DNA of 64,000 nucleotides from Charina bottae (taxonomy: Eukaryota; Chordata; Lepidosauria; Squamata; Charinaidae), in contig JALMGJ010000002.1 in NCBI GenBank assembly GCA_023362775.1, forward strand, positions 107,126,481 through 107,190,480. Reading direction: 5' to 3'. Every line of letters begins with the position of its first letter. Within the stretch, counting starts at the first letter, position 1. A model generated the notes under the pieces. It worked only from the letters and a program-made list of their open reading frames with translations. It had not been told where the DNA came from and did not search any database. The position numbers and the translations under genes were made by a program. This document shows, one piece after another, positions 11,442 to 23,494 of the stretch.

Positions 11442-13035
11442 CAATCTGAGTACAATGAAAACACAGGTGAAATTTCCACTTCCACTGCTCATTTCTACAG
11501 ATGCGGGCATAGCAACGGGTTACATGTGCACCAATGCATAACTTGTGACCCTCTATGTGGCACTTCATGTCAACTTTGGGGATGAAAAGCATTTCTGCCC
11601 TTGGTCTAAAGCTGGCATGGGCAGCCTGAGATGTTTTATGTGCCTCCTTTCATGCCATGCCTGGCTATAATTGCTTTAAAAAAATGGTGGCATGGTTTCC
11701 TGCTGTTTTGAGACAGGATACACTTAAAAATTGGAGTGCAACCCTAAAATATGCTTAACAATTTTTTGAAAAAATCCCTCAACTCCCCAATCCTCCCAAA
11801 TTGCAAGGAAGAAATCTCAGATAATTTTTTCTATACACTTGCAATATCACATTACCCTCTGCAACTCTCAATCAATCAATCAATCAAAACTGATACCTTC
11901 ATCTAAAGGCACCATCAATCAGTTAGAAGTTCCATAATCTAAAGAGTCAGTTTGGTTTTGGAGACATTGTTACTTCTTAAGAACATCTTTTGTTATTGGC
12001 TTAAGACTTTTATGAACTCTACCTTAATTAATCGTTATCAACAGAGTATATTACTCATACATGGCACATAAACACACATGCACACACCTTTTCTTTTGGC
12101 TTGCTGACATACTACATGGCATTTCTTTGTGCTGAAGATTCTGACCTTTATTAATTCAAGCACATTCAATCCTCACTGCTGATCTGTCAAACATGGCACT
12201 TTGTCATGCAGAGATTTTGCAGGAAATATTTTGAAACTGCTCAAAAAGTAACTTATAGAGTCCATTGACTAGTAAACATAGCTTTCAATGTTTTCAGCAT
12301 TCTGTGATCCACAACCATCTAGTTATGGTAATTAGAAAATGTAATTCCTAAATTAGTTATAACACACATAGTTAAACAAGCTAGTTTTAAAGGCATATAT
12401 TTTATATTTCTCCACAGGAAGTGAATCTTTAACTGAAGTATAGTATTTTTTCAAAAACTAACAAACAAAATCCTTCAACATTTCAATTTTCACGTTACCA
12501 GACCTAAAATATGTTGATTGTAATTCCAGAGTTCTGTATATGCTAAGAACAGAATACAGCTTTGATTAAAAGAAAAGTTACTCAGATGCATATTTCATAT
12601 TTCAAAAAATGGGCGATTTTCTGACTGCTTCCAGCTGATGTTAGATATTCAATATCATAAGTTACTATGCATTTTTTCACTTTATATTTGAAACTCAATC
12701 AGTGAGTTCTATGATTTGCTTCCTACCCAAATTTGATGATTCTGAAAACAGCCTAATTTGACTCAGACTGATTTATCTCCTCTCCCTTCTCCAATATTTG
12801 ACTTGAGCAATGAACCTGAATCTGAATTCAGAAATCAAAATAGTCATGCTGCTGCCTGTCTCTGCAGGCAGAACTCTGGGCTGAAAAGATTGCTTATATT
12901 TGATTTAAAGGTAACAGCATATTAATTCCAAGTTAAACCTAAAAAGCAATTAAAAATTAATAAACATTTTAATTTTATTCCCACTTCTCAATATTGAATT
13001 AGATTTGCAGAAATACTATCTCGGTGTAATGCTGG
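11284..13035. other. Unassigned AT-rich DNA
   Basis: No gene is recognised. It contains the ATG microsatellite at 11402-11440 and a short CAAT run at 11870-11887. Confidence 0.5.
11402..11440 (+). repeat. (ATG)n microsatellite
   Basis: Thirteen perfect ATG units. Confidence 0.97.
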
Positions 13036-13307
13036 TGTCAGGCTCAGCCCAAGAACAACAAAGAGTCAGTCCATTCAAACTCCAGTTCTTTATTTGCTTA
13101 CACCGTATAGACAGAATCTTGCCAGACTAAAGCTGCTCTACCTAACCTAAGGGGAAATAACCTGGGAGACTCTAGGGCAGGGCTATCCTGAACCTCTTTG
13201 TTTTCCCACCATTGCCTCCCGGACTGTGCCTCCTCTTATCTCTTCCACCTCCTTGGAATGTGCTCCCTTCTTCCTGAGAACCAGCGGCACTGATGAAATC
13301 CACCACA
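13036..13307 (-). mobile_element. Solo LTR, family A, copy 2
   Basis: This 272-bp element reads TGTCAGGCTCAG...CCACCACA on the + strand, so the LTR itself is TGTGGTGG...CTGACA on the minus strand. It is flanked by the direct repeat GCTGG (13031-13035 and 13308-13312), a perfect 5-bp target-site duplication. The 'taacctaaggggaaataacc' and 'acagaatcttgccaga' blocks match the other two copies in reverse complement. No internal region is present. Confidence 0.93.
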
Positions 13308-13312
13308 GCTGG

Positions 13313-14379
13313 TGGTTTTACCAGAAGATTGGCAAGGAAGAATTTGATAGAGGTGTGCACCTCCTTTGCTTAGGTGCATGGTGCACAGAACTTTATATTC
13401 CTACTAGACAACACTGTGACCTATTGGGTCATTCTTTGAGAGAATAATTAATCTGCTCAATCTTAATAATTAAAAAATAATAAATAATTAAAGAATAATT
13501 AATCTGCTTAATCTTAATCTTCCAGATTGCAATAAGAGACTTGGGTGTGCTCCTACTCTTAATCTCCATTTGGGAACAAGAGACAAAGTAGATGCAACAT
13601 TTCCTACCATTCCTTCCTCTTACTTAGGGATGAACAATTTTGGGGTGGATTGGTGGGTAGGTGCCCTAAATATTTTGAGAAGGGCAAGGGCCACTGTATG
13701 TAAGGCAAGTATGTAAAAGTAGGTAGGGCTGGCTCACAAAGAGGAGCAACATTATTCTTCCCCTTGCCCCCAGATTGTGGTTGGGATGACTTTTGTAGCT
13801 GTTTTACTCTGTTAAGCCTATTTTAAGGTTCACAGTACACTTTGATGTGTTTCCATCAAAATGACAAAAGACCATGCTGTTGAGTTTTGAAAACTGTGAT
13901 GGTTATAGGTTCTGCAAAAATGGAGTTCATGGCTGCAGCTGCCCTTCTCCTCCATAGTGACACAAACAGAAGAAGAAATGGGAAGGACGAATTAGAAAAA
14001 CACAGCACCTATCTTGCTTGTCTTTTTAGAATGAGTTTAAAGGAACATAAACATTCCTGATGTTGGATTCTGATAAAGCTGTTGGAGAGACACACCTGGG
14101 AATCATTCTAGTAGTTTATATCAACTCTAATGGAATCAGGTAAACATTCATTAATAAACCAGAACTTGGCCTCCTCCTCCTCATTATTGTTATTAGCATA
14201 TTAATGCATTTCATTGTTATGCTCAGTTGTAACATTCTATTCTCATTTGCTTACTTATCTTGTCTTTTAGGATTGAGGTGTATAATTGGTATAAACTGCA
14301 TACTGGTGATACTGGACCCTGAACTGACAGATGATGTATCCAAGTGGTTTCATGTAGATGTTAAACAGGAAGGTAAGAG
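13313..14379. other. Unassigned DNA
   Basis: No gene is recognised. A local direct repeat of 'aataattaatctgct.aatcttaat' occurs near 13443 and 13494. The remainder looks unique. Confidence 0.5.
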
Positions 14380-14680
14380 CATCGAGCCTGGAGGTAGCTG
14401 AGAAGTGAAGAGCCATGGGCGCAACCACTCCCCCTGTCAACACTTACTTTGATTGCAGAGGAAGAAGGAGAATAATTGCAGTATGGTACCCTCCACCTGC
14501 AGCCAATCCAGAAGGATATTGTGATCAGTGGTATCAAATGCTGCTGAGAGATGAATGAACACAAAGATGGACATGCCACCCTCATCCTGGGTCCACCAGA
14601 GGTCATCAACAAGCACAACCTATGCTGTCTCTGTACTATACCCCATGAAAGATTCACATAAGTGTCCACAACTGAATATT
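14380..14680 (-). pseudogene. CR1/L3-like LINE RT fragment
   Basis: On the minus strand this encodes, with frameshifts, the RT stretch equivalent to 'YGTETALVAL..DDLWW' and 'SAAFDT.DHNILLDWLQ' of the copy at 4777-6216, which places it in fingers/palm motifs 2 to A. Stops and frame changes break it. Only about 300 bp survive. Confidence 0.7.
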
Positions 14681-14689
14681 AGTTTATGC

Positions 14690-14762
14690 TAGTCTTATAA
14701 GCCTTGGGGGGGAGATGGGCAGTGATAAAAAATTAATAAATAAAATAAATAAATAAATTTAG
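14690..14762 (+). mobile_element. CR1/L3-like LINE 3' end
   Basis: 'cttataagccttggggggagatgggcagtgataaaaaattaataaataaaataaataaataaa' is a short, diverged copy of the family 3' UTR and tail. It is in the opposite orientation to the RT fragment just upstream, so the two are separate insertions or an inverted copy. Confidence 0.6.
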
Positions 14763-14780
14763 GTACATATAAAAAAAGGA

Positions 14781-15290
14781 TGTGTAAGACAAACTCTCTG
14801 CACGTAAGCAGAGAGGACAAAGCCAGGAATCTTGTCTAAAAGATCCCTTCAGGGAGGTAGACAGGAAGGAGGCAAGTCCTAAAGGCAAAAGAATGTCACC
14901 TGAACCATCAAAGGGCCTGAGAAAATGGATCCCATCAAAGACATCAAAGGGCCTGAGAAAATGGATCCCACCCAAAGGGCCTGAGAAAATGAGAACCCCC
15001 ACCGCAATCCCATCAACAACTATTTGTGAATCAACAAAGCATGGACTTTAGGGGATAAAAGGGGTTTCAAAGCCCACCAACTCCTTGAGTTGTTTTCGGA
15101 TCCAGACTTGGCAGCTTCTAACCCTCTGGCTAGTGCCTGGCAGCCTAGTTGGCAGGATGTGGGTAAGTGTGGATGAGTGTGTGTGCCTGTTAGAAAGAGT
15201 AAATGTACCTTGCAACCAGTAAAGTTTTGCTGTTACTTTAAATCCACTGGGTCTCCGTGTATTACAAAGAACCTGTTGTGCCTCAGTGTT
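14781..15290 (+). mobile_element. Candidate LTR (third family), limits uncertain
   Basis: The block opens TGTGTAAGAC and carries three exact copies of the 19-bp unit 'caaagggcctgagaaaatg' (14909-14927, 14945-14963, 14973-14991). A TATA-like 'ggggataaaagggg' follows near 15050, and 'agtaaagttttgctgttac' with an AGTAAA signal lies near 15220. This order of repeated elements, TATA and poly(A) signal is what a U3-R-U5 region would show. I could not find a target-site duplication or a definite CA end; the related-looking sequence may continue to about 15500. Confidence 0.45.
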
Positions 15291-16312
15291 CGGTTGGATG
15301 TGATTTGTGGGTGTCCCTAATTATTTCCCGGCTGTTGACCAGGGCTGTGTGTCTTGTCTGCTCAAGCCGCACCTATCTGGAAAACCCAGGTAGAAAGCAA
15401 GGGGGGCAGACAAGATCCACGGGCCTCAACAGGCTGTGAGTGTGTGAGTGAGTGACTATAAGCCGAACCTGGGAGCAGTGTGTGTAACAAGCAGTGCACT
15501 TAGGTTGGGCATTAGGGTGAAATACAGAAGTCTTCAGTCTAGGAAATCAACAGTGGCTGGTGATGGGGCAGTAATGTTTGAAGAACTGTGTACCCTTTTA
15601 AAAATTATTTGAAAGAAGTGTTTGGATCTCACATGACTGCAGCACCTCTCTGCTATTCCTTTAAACAACTTAATTTTATTCAGGCTTCCAAGTGAACTTG
15701 GAAAATAATGCTGCTGATTTAAATACTTCATTTATTAAGATGCCAATCTAGATTTACTAGTGCAGGCATGAAACCAGGTTAACATCTGTGGCTGACTGAA
15801 TACCAGATAGCAGAGAAGCAACAAAGTGCTCATTTATAAGGGGTGGAGATTTAGATGTACTTCAAAGAACTCAGCATGCTTACTTGACCTTTAAAGCCAG
15901 ATCAGTTTAGTAAGGGCAAGGTAGCTATAGCCTGTAGTAAAAAACACTCTCATTGTGAATAGCTCATGGTTAGAACTCTTTTCCACTAGTTATGAGTTTG
16001 GTTACCCTTATGTCCTAAACTATGACTGTTGATAGATCACCCTCATGTACTAACACTGCTATCTGGACACTGACCTTTGCTGTCTAGTCTTTGCTGTCTG
16101 GAACATCAACTAAGACTTTGGCCTTTTAGACCAATTTACTGTCTATTGTTCTGTAAACCTCTCTTTCCACTGGTGTGTCTGTGTGTAGATATATACAGTA
16201 TCAGATAGTGTAATATACTAGCAATGTGTCCTGTCCTAGATCAGAAATAGGAATGGTTAAAACCTAATGATAGAAGAAATCTGATTTTCCAAGTGGGGGA
16301 CAGGTAATAAAG
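15291..16312. other. Unassigned DNA
   Basis: The first 200 bases are G+C-richer with TG/GAGT-rich stretches and may belong to the LTR-like element upstream. The remainder is unremarkable AT-rich DNA without a gene. Confidence 0.45.
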
Positions 16313-16324
16313 AATTTCTGGAAA

Positions 16325-16405
16325 ATGTATTGTCGAAGGCTTTCACGGCCGGAGTTCGATGGCTGTTGTGGGTCTTCCAGACAGCCCGGAAGACCCACAA
16401 CAGCC
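16325..16405 (-). mobile_element. 81-bp Penelope-like fragment with foldback end
   Basis: The insert contains 'ttgtcgaaggctttcacggccggagttcgatgg', an end sequence I associate with squamate Penelope-like elements. It then forms a perfect 19-bp hairpin: arms 16360-16378 and 16388-16406 with a 9-nt loop. A 12-bp direct repeat 'aatttctggaaa' flanks it (16313-16324 and 16406-16417), consistent with a target-site duplication. The family assignment is from memory; the hairpin and flanking repeat are directly visible. Confidence 0.7.
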
Positions 16406-16417
16406 AATTTCTGGAAA

Positions 16418-17384
16418 GTCTGAGCTTTTGAAAGAGAAAATCTGTTTTTGCTTGGCCTTTTTGTCTCTGGCCCTTTTATTCCTTGTGGGGAGTAAAAGGC
16501 TAACAGTGCTTGTGCCTCCATCTGTTTGGTCTTCCAGTGTCTTCTGCTGAAAAAAAAAGCTTTATAACATCGCATATCAAAAGTAACCAAAGCATAGGAA
16601 TAAAGGAGACATCTATATGGAATATAATATTTAAGTTAATGAAGGGGGGAAAAGGTGAAGAAAAAGAAGTAGATTCTACTCCTGAGAAAATGAGAAATAA
16701 ACTTGGCCTACAGCTTACAAGAACAAAATTTTGTTTTTCCTCATCTGAAATGCCAGAGGAACAGCAAAAGAAGGAGGCTTCTCACTCACAAAAAGAACAA
16801 AAATGTGGATTTTGCTGCAAAATGCTAGCAACATGCCATCTCACCTGAGAAAAGGTTACCTTCATTCTGTGTTATGAGTTCAAACTTCAAAGCAAGTTTA
16901 TGTGTTTCTACATTGAATGCAAGAGACTCATCTTACTGTCAGTTTGTGTTAGGCTTATAAGCTACACCTTGGTTTCTTACTGTTCAAGAAATTATTTTTA
17001 ACTAACCCTCCCCGCCAAATCCTTGCCTTTCTTAAAAAGAATAAGACATTATTAAAAACAAATGGGGGTGGGGTGGGGAACAGGAAAAGAATCCAAATTC
17101 CCCAAACTATTGCAGTCAGTAGTCATTTTCAGTAATTGATAGTTTGAACAAGTTTAGGTTTTGCTTCTTGGCCTGGTTATCTTTCTATCACTGCTGTTCT
17201 ATCACTATCTTTCAATAATCAAAATTATTGTACAATTGTATGTTATATCATAGGCTGCAGGGGAAAAAAAACTTGCTCACTCGTACTAATACAGACAGTG
17301 ACAATCAAGTTTCTTTTGTTATTTAGTTATGAAAATGGTAAAATGGTAAAGCCTCATGAAATAATGCAGGTAGAGATGATGAAA
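16418..17384. other. Unassigned DNA
   Basis: No gene is supported. A frame at 16510-16848 lacks any known motif. Confidence 0.5.
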
Positions 17385-17477
17385 TCTGAATTGTAAACCA
17401 CCCAGAGTCACTTGCGAGATGGGCGGTGCAGAAATATGAGAAATAAATTAAATAAATAAATAAATAAATAAATAAAA
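17385..17477 (+). mobile_element. CR1/L3-like LINE 3' end
   Basis: 'gaattgtaaaccacccagagtcacttgcgagatgggcggtgcagaaat' followed by an AAATA tail. It is a short 3'-anchored copy with no coding sequence. Confidence 0.8.
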
Positions 17478-17791
17478 TGGGTATACTTTTTATTGGTCAT
17501 TTCCACATGGTTTACTCATAGTGCCTTATAGCATCTATGAGCCATCTTTGAAGCGATAGTAAGCCTAGCCTCATGACTGTTATATTAGTATAACCATGGT
17601 TGGACAATTCTCAAAGATGCTATAAATCATAAGAAAGGAAACAGCCATTGTGTCTGATCTTTGATCCATCTAGGCTAATCTTGTCTCTAGGCTCTCTACA
17701 ATTTTGGGCAGAAGTTTCAAATGACAGAGATTCAATCTGGGACCTTCCTCATGTGTGTATTTTATCAAACTGTGTCACATTGAGCTGTATG

Positions 17792-18055
17792 TATTTTATT
17801 TATTTATTTATTTATTTATTATTTAAATTTGTATCACCGCCCATCTCCTCCACACCTGGGGACTCTGGGCAGTTCACAACAATAAGTTAAAAATATAAAA
17901 TTACAGCAACAATAATTTACATATAAAATCCAAACAAAAAGATGTTAATAATAAGGCGGGTTTCACGGCACCCGCCACTCCCAAGAGGAACTATTGGCAT
18001 TCCCATCCAAAGCCAGGCAGCAGAACCAGGTCTTCAAGTCTTTCCAGAAGGAAAA
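17792..18055 (-). mobile_element. CR1/L3-like LINE 3' end, minus strand
   Basis: It begins on the + strand with an ATTT array (tail in reverse), then 'atcaccgcccatctcctcc...ggggactctgggcagttcacaac'. It continues into 'cccactcccaagaggaactattggcattcccatccaaagccaggcagcagaaccaggtcttcaagtctttccagaagg', the reverse complement of the 3' UTR and stop-codon region at about 6415-6620. About 260 bp are present. Confidence 0.85.
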
Positions 18056-18937
18056 GACTTATTATACAGTATTATATACTTATTATTATTAAGACTTATT
18101 ATATGCTATATTTTTGCCATACTTCAAAAGTATTAGATTTTCCAGAAATTAATCTCAGGGGACAAATAATAACATAATTAAGTATCCTAAGTGAAGACCT
18201 TCTGCCTTTTGAAATTATCTCATAATAAAAGATATATTTATGCAACCACTGGTGATTTGTTTCTGTTTGTTTGCTTGGATTTTAAATGCCTATCATTGGA
18301 GAAATATAAAAATGCATCGCAAATTTTAAGGGTTAAAAATAAATCAGGAAAAATTGGATAATTTTTTATGTTCATGGTCTGTTAGATGAGGTGGATTTGG
18401 GTGAGCCAATGCAGACCTATGAATGTGTTTTAAACAGTTTGGGCTCAACTCAAAGGTTTTCAAATGGAAGTGTAAGCATCATTATCTTCTATTCAATTTG
18501 CAGAATTGGTTAACAACCCACAATCACAATAACAAACATGTCCTACTCATAGTTTGTCTATGCCCGTAGCATTAGTGGATGAATGGTATTCAGCTTGCCT
18601 TCCATTCATTAAGAGTTTTATGCTATAGTGATAGATGTAGATGAATATTATATTTTACATTATATTTAATATAATTAATATTTATTATTTTTTTCCTATG
18701 CATTCTGTATCTATATACCTATGCAATTCTAAACAGAATTGCCATTGTTATGAACAGCTTTAGTAAGAATGTTGAGATAAATCTGATTAGAACCTCCAAT
18801 TCATTTACTGGGTTTAATACATAGCAGAGCACATCATGCCTGGGGGAAGACCCAAGACCACTATGCCTAAGATCCTAATGTACAAGCAGATTTTCTTAAA
18901 GCAATGCTCTGATAGAATGTGGGTATATCTGAGCTTT
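18056..18937. other. Unassigned AT-rich DNA
   Basis: No gene or recognisable repeat is visible. Confidence 0.5.
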
Positions 18938-18942
18938 CTGTT

Positions 18943-19472
18943 TGTTGGAATCAGGCAAACCAAGCATGCCTCATTAGCATATCGGTGATTGCTCTAGGAG
19001 GCAAACTCTGTACTACTAGAGGAAGCTGCTTGTTGCCCCTCCCACTTCCTCTTCTCTCTCTCTGATTCTTCCATCGAGGAGGAAGCAGCACATGGCTGCT
19101 CCTGTCCATCGAGAGGCCATGCCTAGGCCTCAAGCCCCCTTTTCTCCACGTAGCCTCTGGCAGCAAACAGGGCCAGAGGTATATAGTTTAGGGAACAGAA
19201 AGAAGAACTGAAACCAATTTTCTACTAAAATGGCTGTACCTGGACAAAATAAATGTAAGATCTCTTTTGTACTTACTTTTTGTACCTGCAATGTCTAAGC
19301 GTGTGTTTCTTTATGCTTGGGTGGGCTAAAAGTGTAAGAATAAGAATCTGAATCTCTCTAATGTGCTCACAGGCTGTGTTTTTAAACAATATTCCTTTTT
19401 CTGCCCACAAGTTTACACAACGTTAAGCTCTGCTCCATTCACTGGTTCTAACAGGCCACTGAATGATCTTCA
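18943..19472 (+). mobile_element. Solo LTR, family B, copy 1
   Basis: A 530-bp element starting TGTTGGAATC and ending GATCTTCA, flanked by the 5-bp duplication CTGTT (18938-18942 and 19473-19477). It aligns along most of its length with the 408-bp copy at 54156-54563 and has an extra segment of about 120 bp near 19285-19405 that the other copy lacks. 'gacaaaataaatgtaag' near 19240 supplies a poly(A) signal. No internal retroelement sequence is attached. Confidence 0.92.
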
Positions 19473-19477
19473 CTGTT

Positions 19478-19751
19478 GACTTAGCAGACAAAGAAGAGAC
19501 GAAATACTGTGTTCTTTCTGTAGAGATCAGGCCGAAGGAAGGAGCCCAGGAGGATCAACCTTCCAGACAGGAAAGGATAGAACCAAGACAAAGAGAGGAA
19601 GAGATAGGGAGCTCACTTGCTTACTGTCTTTACTCACAGTGTTCATAATGGTCAATAGAATGAAAGATGTAGAGTCCTCTCTTCAGGAGCTGCATGTCCC
19701 AATGACAACTGCCCCACAGGAAATAAAAGAGAAGTAAGTGCTAGTATAAAC

Positions 19752-19796
<45 letters not shown>

Positions 19797-22097
19797 GAAG
19801 TGCTAGAGGTGAGCACATGCACTGGGCTTATTTTCTTTTTTATTCTTCCCCAAAGGATTGAAAACAAACTGAATCCCTATACAGATTTGGCAGCCTTCTG
19901 CAGAAAAGAAAAGAGGATACTTCAGGACAGAGTTCTTTTGGCTCCTGTTGGTCTGCATGAGCAAACATGGTGCCTGCCCTCCAAATAAAATGTTAGTATG
20001 GGATCCCAGTAAGGAACATTCAGATGCTTGCAGGGGACAAAGAGCTTTTGTTTTTATCAACAACAAAAAAAGCGCTTCCTTGCCAGATGGCTTTTTTGCA
20101 AGTGCTTAAGGCCTCTCAAATAAGGAAATATTTTCTCAAAGTAAACATTGGCATTATATAAATACAGTGCTTTTTAAATAACATAAATAATTAAAGCGAT
20201 GTTATGGGGGGGGGGATAATGGGGGAATTACAAAGATATTCCATCCAGCATAGGTAAATCTTTTTTGTCTGGAGTTACATATTCACAGCAGTAGGTTACA
20301 TACATGTATATTATTTCTTCATAAAACTGCTCTGTCATTTTAGGCTGATAAATAAAATGATAGGGCATGGAAAGGATGGCACTAGAATAGTTTTGCCATC
20401 AGAAGCACATGTTGATCCAGAAACCATGGTTTGGGACTGGCTGACAACTCCTGAAATCCACAGAAAAGCACCATAAGGAAGATTTTTCTAATCCCCAAGT
20501 TTGTACCATGTACCATAGTGACAACAGAAAATAATTTGTAGAGAGACATGTTCTTATGACATTTCTTGGAAGGTCACTTCACAAAGCTAGTCTCCAAAAA
20601 TAGAGAAGTACAGAGACAGATGTTTTATCTGCCACCTCATAATGCTTTGGAATGCTTTGTGGAGAAAATTTGTCCACTACCATCCAATGGTGTGGCAAAA
20701 TTCATCTCATGACAATAATGGGTTACACAATGAGCATTTCTGAACATTCTAAAGAAACTAGATACAATTTATGCTGGTCTCACTTCACCTAAATTACTTG
20801 AACTTGAGTATAAAATTGCATAAATCACATAAACAGGCTGAATGACTGAAATGATCAGGCAGAAACATTTCCACTGTGAAATGTTTGTGAAAAATACAAA
20901 TGCCTAGGAATGGGCAGAACTACCCAGTTTTTGTTTTATGAATTGATTCTGTAAATACCCAAAGAGGCATCTTGTGTTTCTTACTGTCTTTTGATACAAC
21001 TGGAAATAGATGTTTCAGAATCAAATACCTCACTGAATCAAATTCATCTACTTTGGATGACAAGGATGAACATTTTCTGTGTTTGAGATCTGAAGGGCTA
21101 AGATCTATCAAGGAGTTACATCATGCCTCCCCCCCCCCTTTCTTGATTCATTCTATCTTTTGGAAGAGATTCATTAACAGTTTTGTTAAGGAGTATTTTT
21201 CTAATCATACTTGTCTCCCAAAGTGCATAATAGAATAGAAGTGCTCGTACAAGGCTTCTAATCCTTCGGCTCCTGTTCCAAAAGAAGACTTGCTGTAGCT
21301 ATTGGATACAGGAAAAAAAAATTCTGTGTGTGTGGGTGTGCACGCATGTCTGTATATTGGTACATGCACAAGTCAGTGGGTGCACTATGAGACAATTTGT
21401 TAAAAAGCTAAAGAAACTGAGAGAAAGTGCTTGAAATAAAGCCCCCGGTGGGAAAGTTGTCTGAATTCAACCTTAGGTTGGCTTAATTAAAGCAGAGAGA
21501 GTGAGAAGGCACTCTGTCTTTGAAACAATCCATTTATATACCTGCTGAAACCTTCAGCACTTAGAGTCATGGGGAGCACAGCACCCTAAGCACTTAGGCC
21601 AGGGTATTTGGAAAAAAAATAAAAATAAAAAAGGGAAACAACAGCAGTAGAAAAAAACAAATGCAGGAAGGTTGTCTATTTGAAAGCATTCCAGTGACAT
21701 AAGGGGGAAAAGAAATGAATTAGCAAACCACATAGTTGCTTGGACATTTCAGGTTACAAATTCCTCTGGTGGTGGTGTCTGAAAAACACTGATACTTCAT
21801 TTTCAACATGGATCCACTGCTACATTTTACATTATGTATAGTGCCACATTCTTCAAAAAAGCAACAATTTCCTTGCTAGTCAAAAATATAATAATCAGAT
21901 ATAAAGTAACAACTTTATGTAAAATCCATTGCAACATTGAACTGTTCACAGAAGAATAGGAATGAACGCTAGTCATATTTAGTGGATCCACCACCATTAG
22001 AAAGCTCTAATTCTAATTTGAAATGAGAGTGAACAGTAATCTCATAAAACAGTATGCAAAGTAGCTAATTGCTATTATGTTGATGTAAAATATCTGA
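19478..22097. other. Unassigned DNA with microsatellites
   Basis: No gene is supported. It holds a GT array (19754-19794), a G-run near 20207-20215 and a C-run near 21129-21138. The remainder looks unique. Confidence 0.5.
19754..19794 (+). repeat. (GT)n microsatellite
   Basis: About 20 perfect GT units. Confidence 0.97.
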
Positions 22098-22408
22098 GAT
22101 GGGGCATGATGGCTCAGTGGTTAAGATGCCAGGCTTGTCGATTGGAAGGTCAGAGGTTCAAGACCCTAGCCCCGCGTGATGGAGTGATCTCCCGCACTCG
22201 CCCCAGCTCTTGCAATTCAAAAGCATGCAAATGCAAGTAGATAAATAGATACCACTTTGGTGGGATGGTAACAGCATTCTGTGCGTGTCATGCCGGCCAC
22301 ATGACCGTGGAAGAATCTTCGGACAGCGCTGGCTCTTCGGCTAAGAAATGGAGATGAGCACCGGCCCCTAGAGTCGAACACGACTGTGCAGGGGAAAACA
22401 TTTACCTT
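22098..22408 (+). mobile_element. tRNA-derived SINE, non-Sauria type
   Basis: The head 'gatggctcagtggttaagatgcc' fits an A box and 'ggtcagaggttcaagaccctagcc' fits a B box, so the 5' end is tRNA-like. The body includes 'gtgtcatgccggccacatgaccgtggaagaatcttcggacagcgctggctcttcggc' and ends 'cctagagtcgaacacgactgtgcaggggaaaacatttacctttt'. It is the best-preserved SINE in the window, with both promoter boxes readable. I recognise the type as common in reptiles but do not assign a family name. Confidence 0.85.
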
Positions 22409-23447
22409 TTTTAAAAAATCTGTAAGAAACAATATATATTTGGAATATGTCCAGGGAATGTATTGGGGAGGGGGGAAGTTTATGTGAAAAAACAGGAATG
22501 TAAAATTATGCAGAGAGGTTTTCGGGGAAGCCCACAGATTTGGAAGCGTTTCTGGGCAATGGATGCGGTAGCAAGGGGATTAAGACCAAGGAAATGTGGT
22601 CCTTGAATGGTGTTTGACCAGAAAACATGACAAAGTATGACTTCTTCTTCAAACCAATATAAGAACAGAGTGTAATAGCACAAGGATGAGAATGTCTTGG
22701 TGGGCAAAAGTGATCTTATATGAATGTGCAATATGTAAGTAGTGGTAGATTGAATTCTAAGGAAGAGCCACATTCTAATAGGAAATAACTCCTTTTTATA
22801 AAGAAAGAAGCCTTTATTATTAAAAATCATAGTAGTCTAACTTTCAATAATTACATAAGTCAAAGAAGACTGATGACAGGTATTATGTGTGTACTTATGG
22901 CAAAAAATTATGGGAAATCCATTAAACAAAATAGTGTGAGACGCTTCATTGTCATAATATTTAAACTCTGAGAGCCTGACAACCAAAAGTATCTTCACCT
23001 ACTTCTTTATAGAAGCCACATGGGTATAGCACAATGAACGTCATTTTTGCTCATACTTATTAACAACAGGCCTATATTATGAATTAAGAAAGTTCTGATG
23101 CCTGTGACCTCCCACAGGTCAGTTGTGAGTTGCTCACTTCCTTGCTATGAGCCCCTATCATCCCCAATAATCCTGATCTGCTGACAGATTCTTACCCTCA
23201 GAAACTGTAATGACCCTAGTGAATCTTTGAATGTACAATTTGTATCTTCCCCAGTTTAAAATGTAGTTGCTATTTTTTAAAAAAATAAGCATGTAACACA
23301 CACTTTGACAATAATTAATGCTGTCCTGTTATGACTAATATCTGAATAAGCAAAAAGAGAAAAAGAAGGGGAAAAGACTGGTGTCTATTTGTACTGATAT
23401 TTAATGTTCTTCAGAGCTGGTTCTGATTGGAGCAACCTATAAGTCCA

Positions 23448-23494
23448 ATACATACATACATACATACATACATACATACATACATACATACATA
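23448..23494 (+). repeat. (ATAC)n microsatellite
   Basis: About 12 perfect units. Confidence 0.97.

Noticed and set aside
16264..16848. Overlapping frames on both strands
   Set aside because: Part lies over the Penelope-like insertion. The remainder has no motif.
22098..22408. A functional tRNA gene
   Set aside because: A- and B-box-like sequences are present, but the body is a SINE and no cloverleaf closes.
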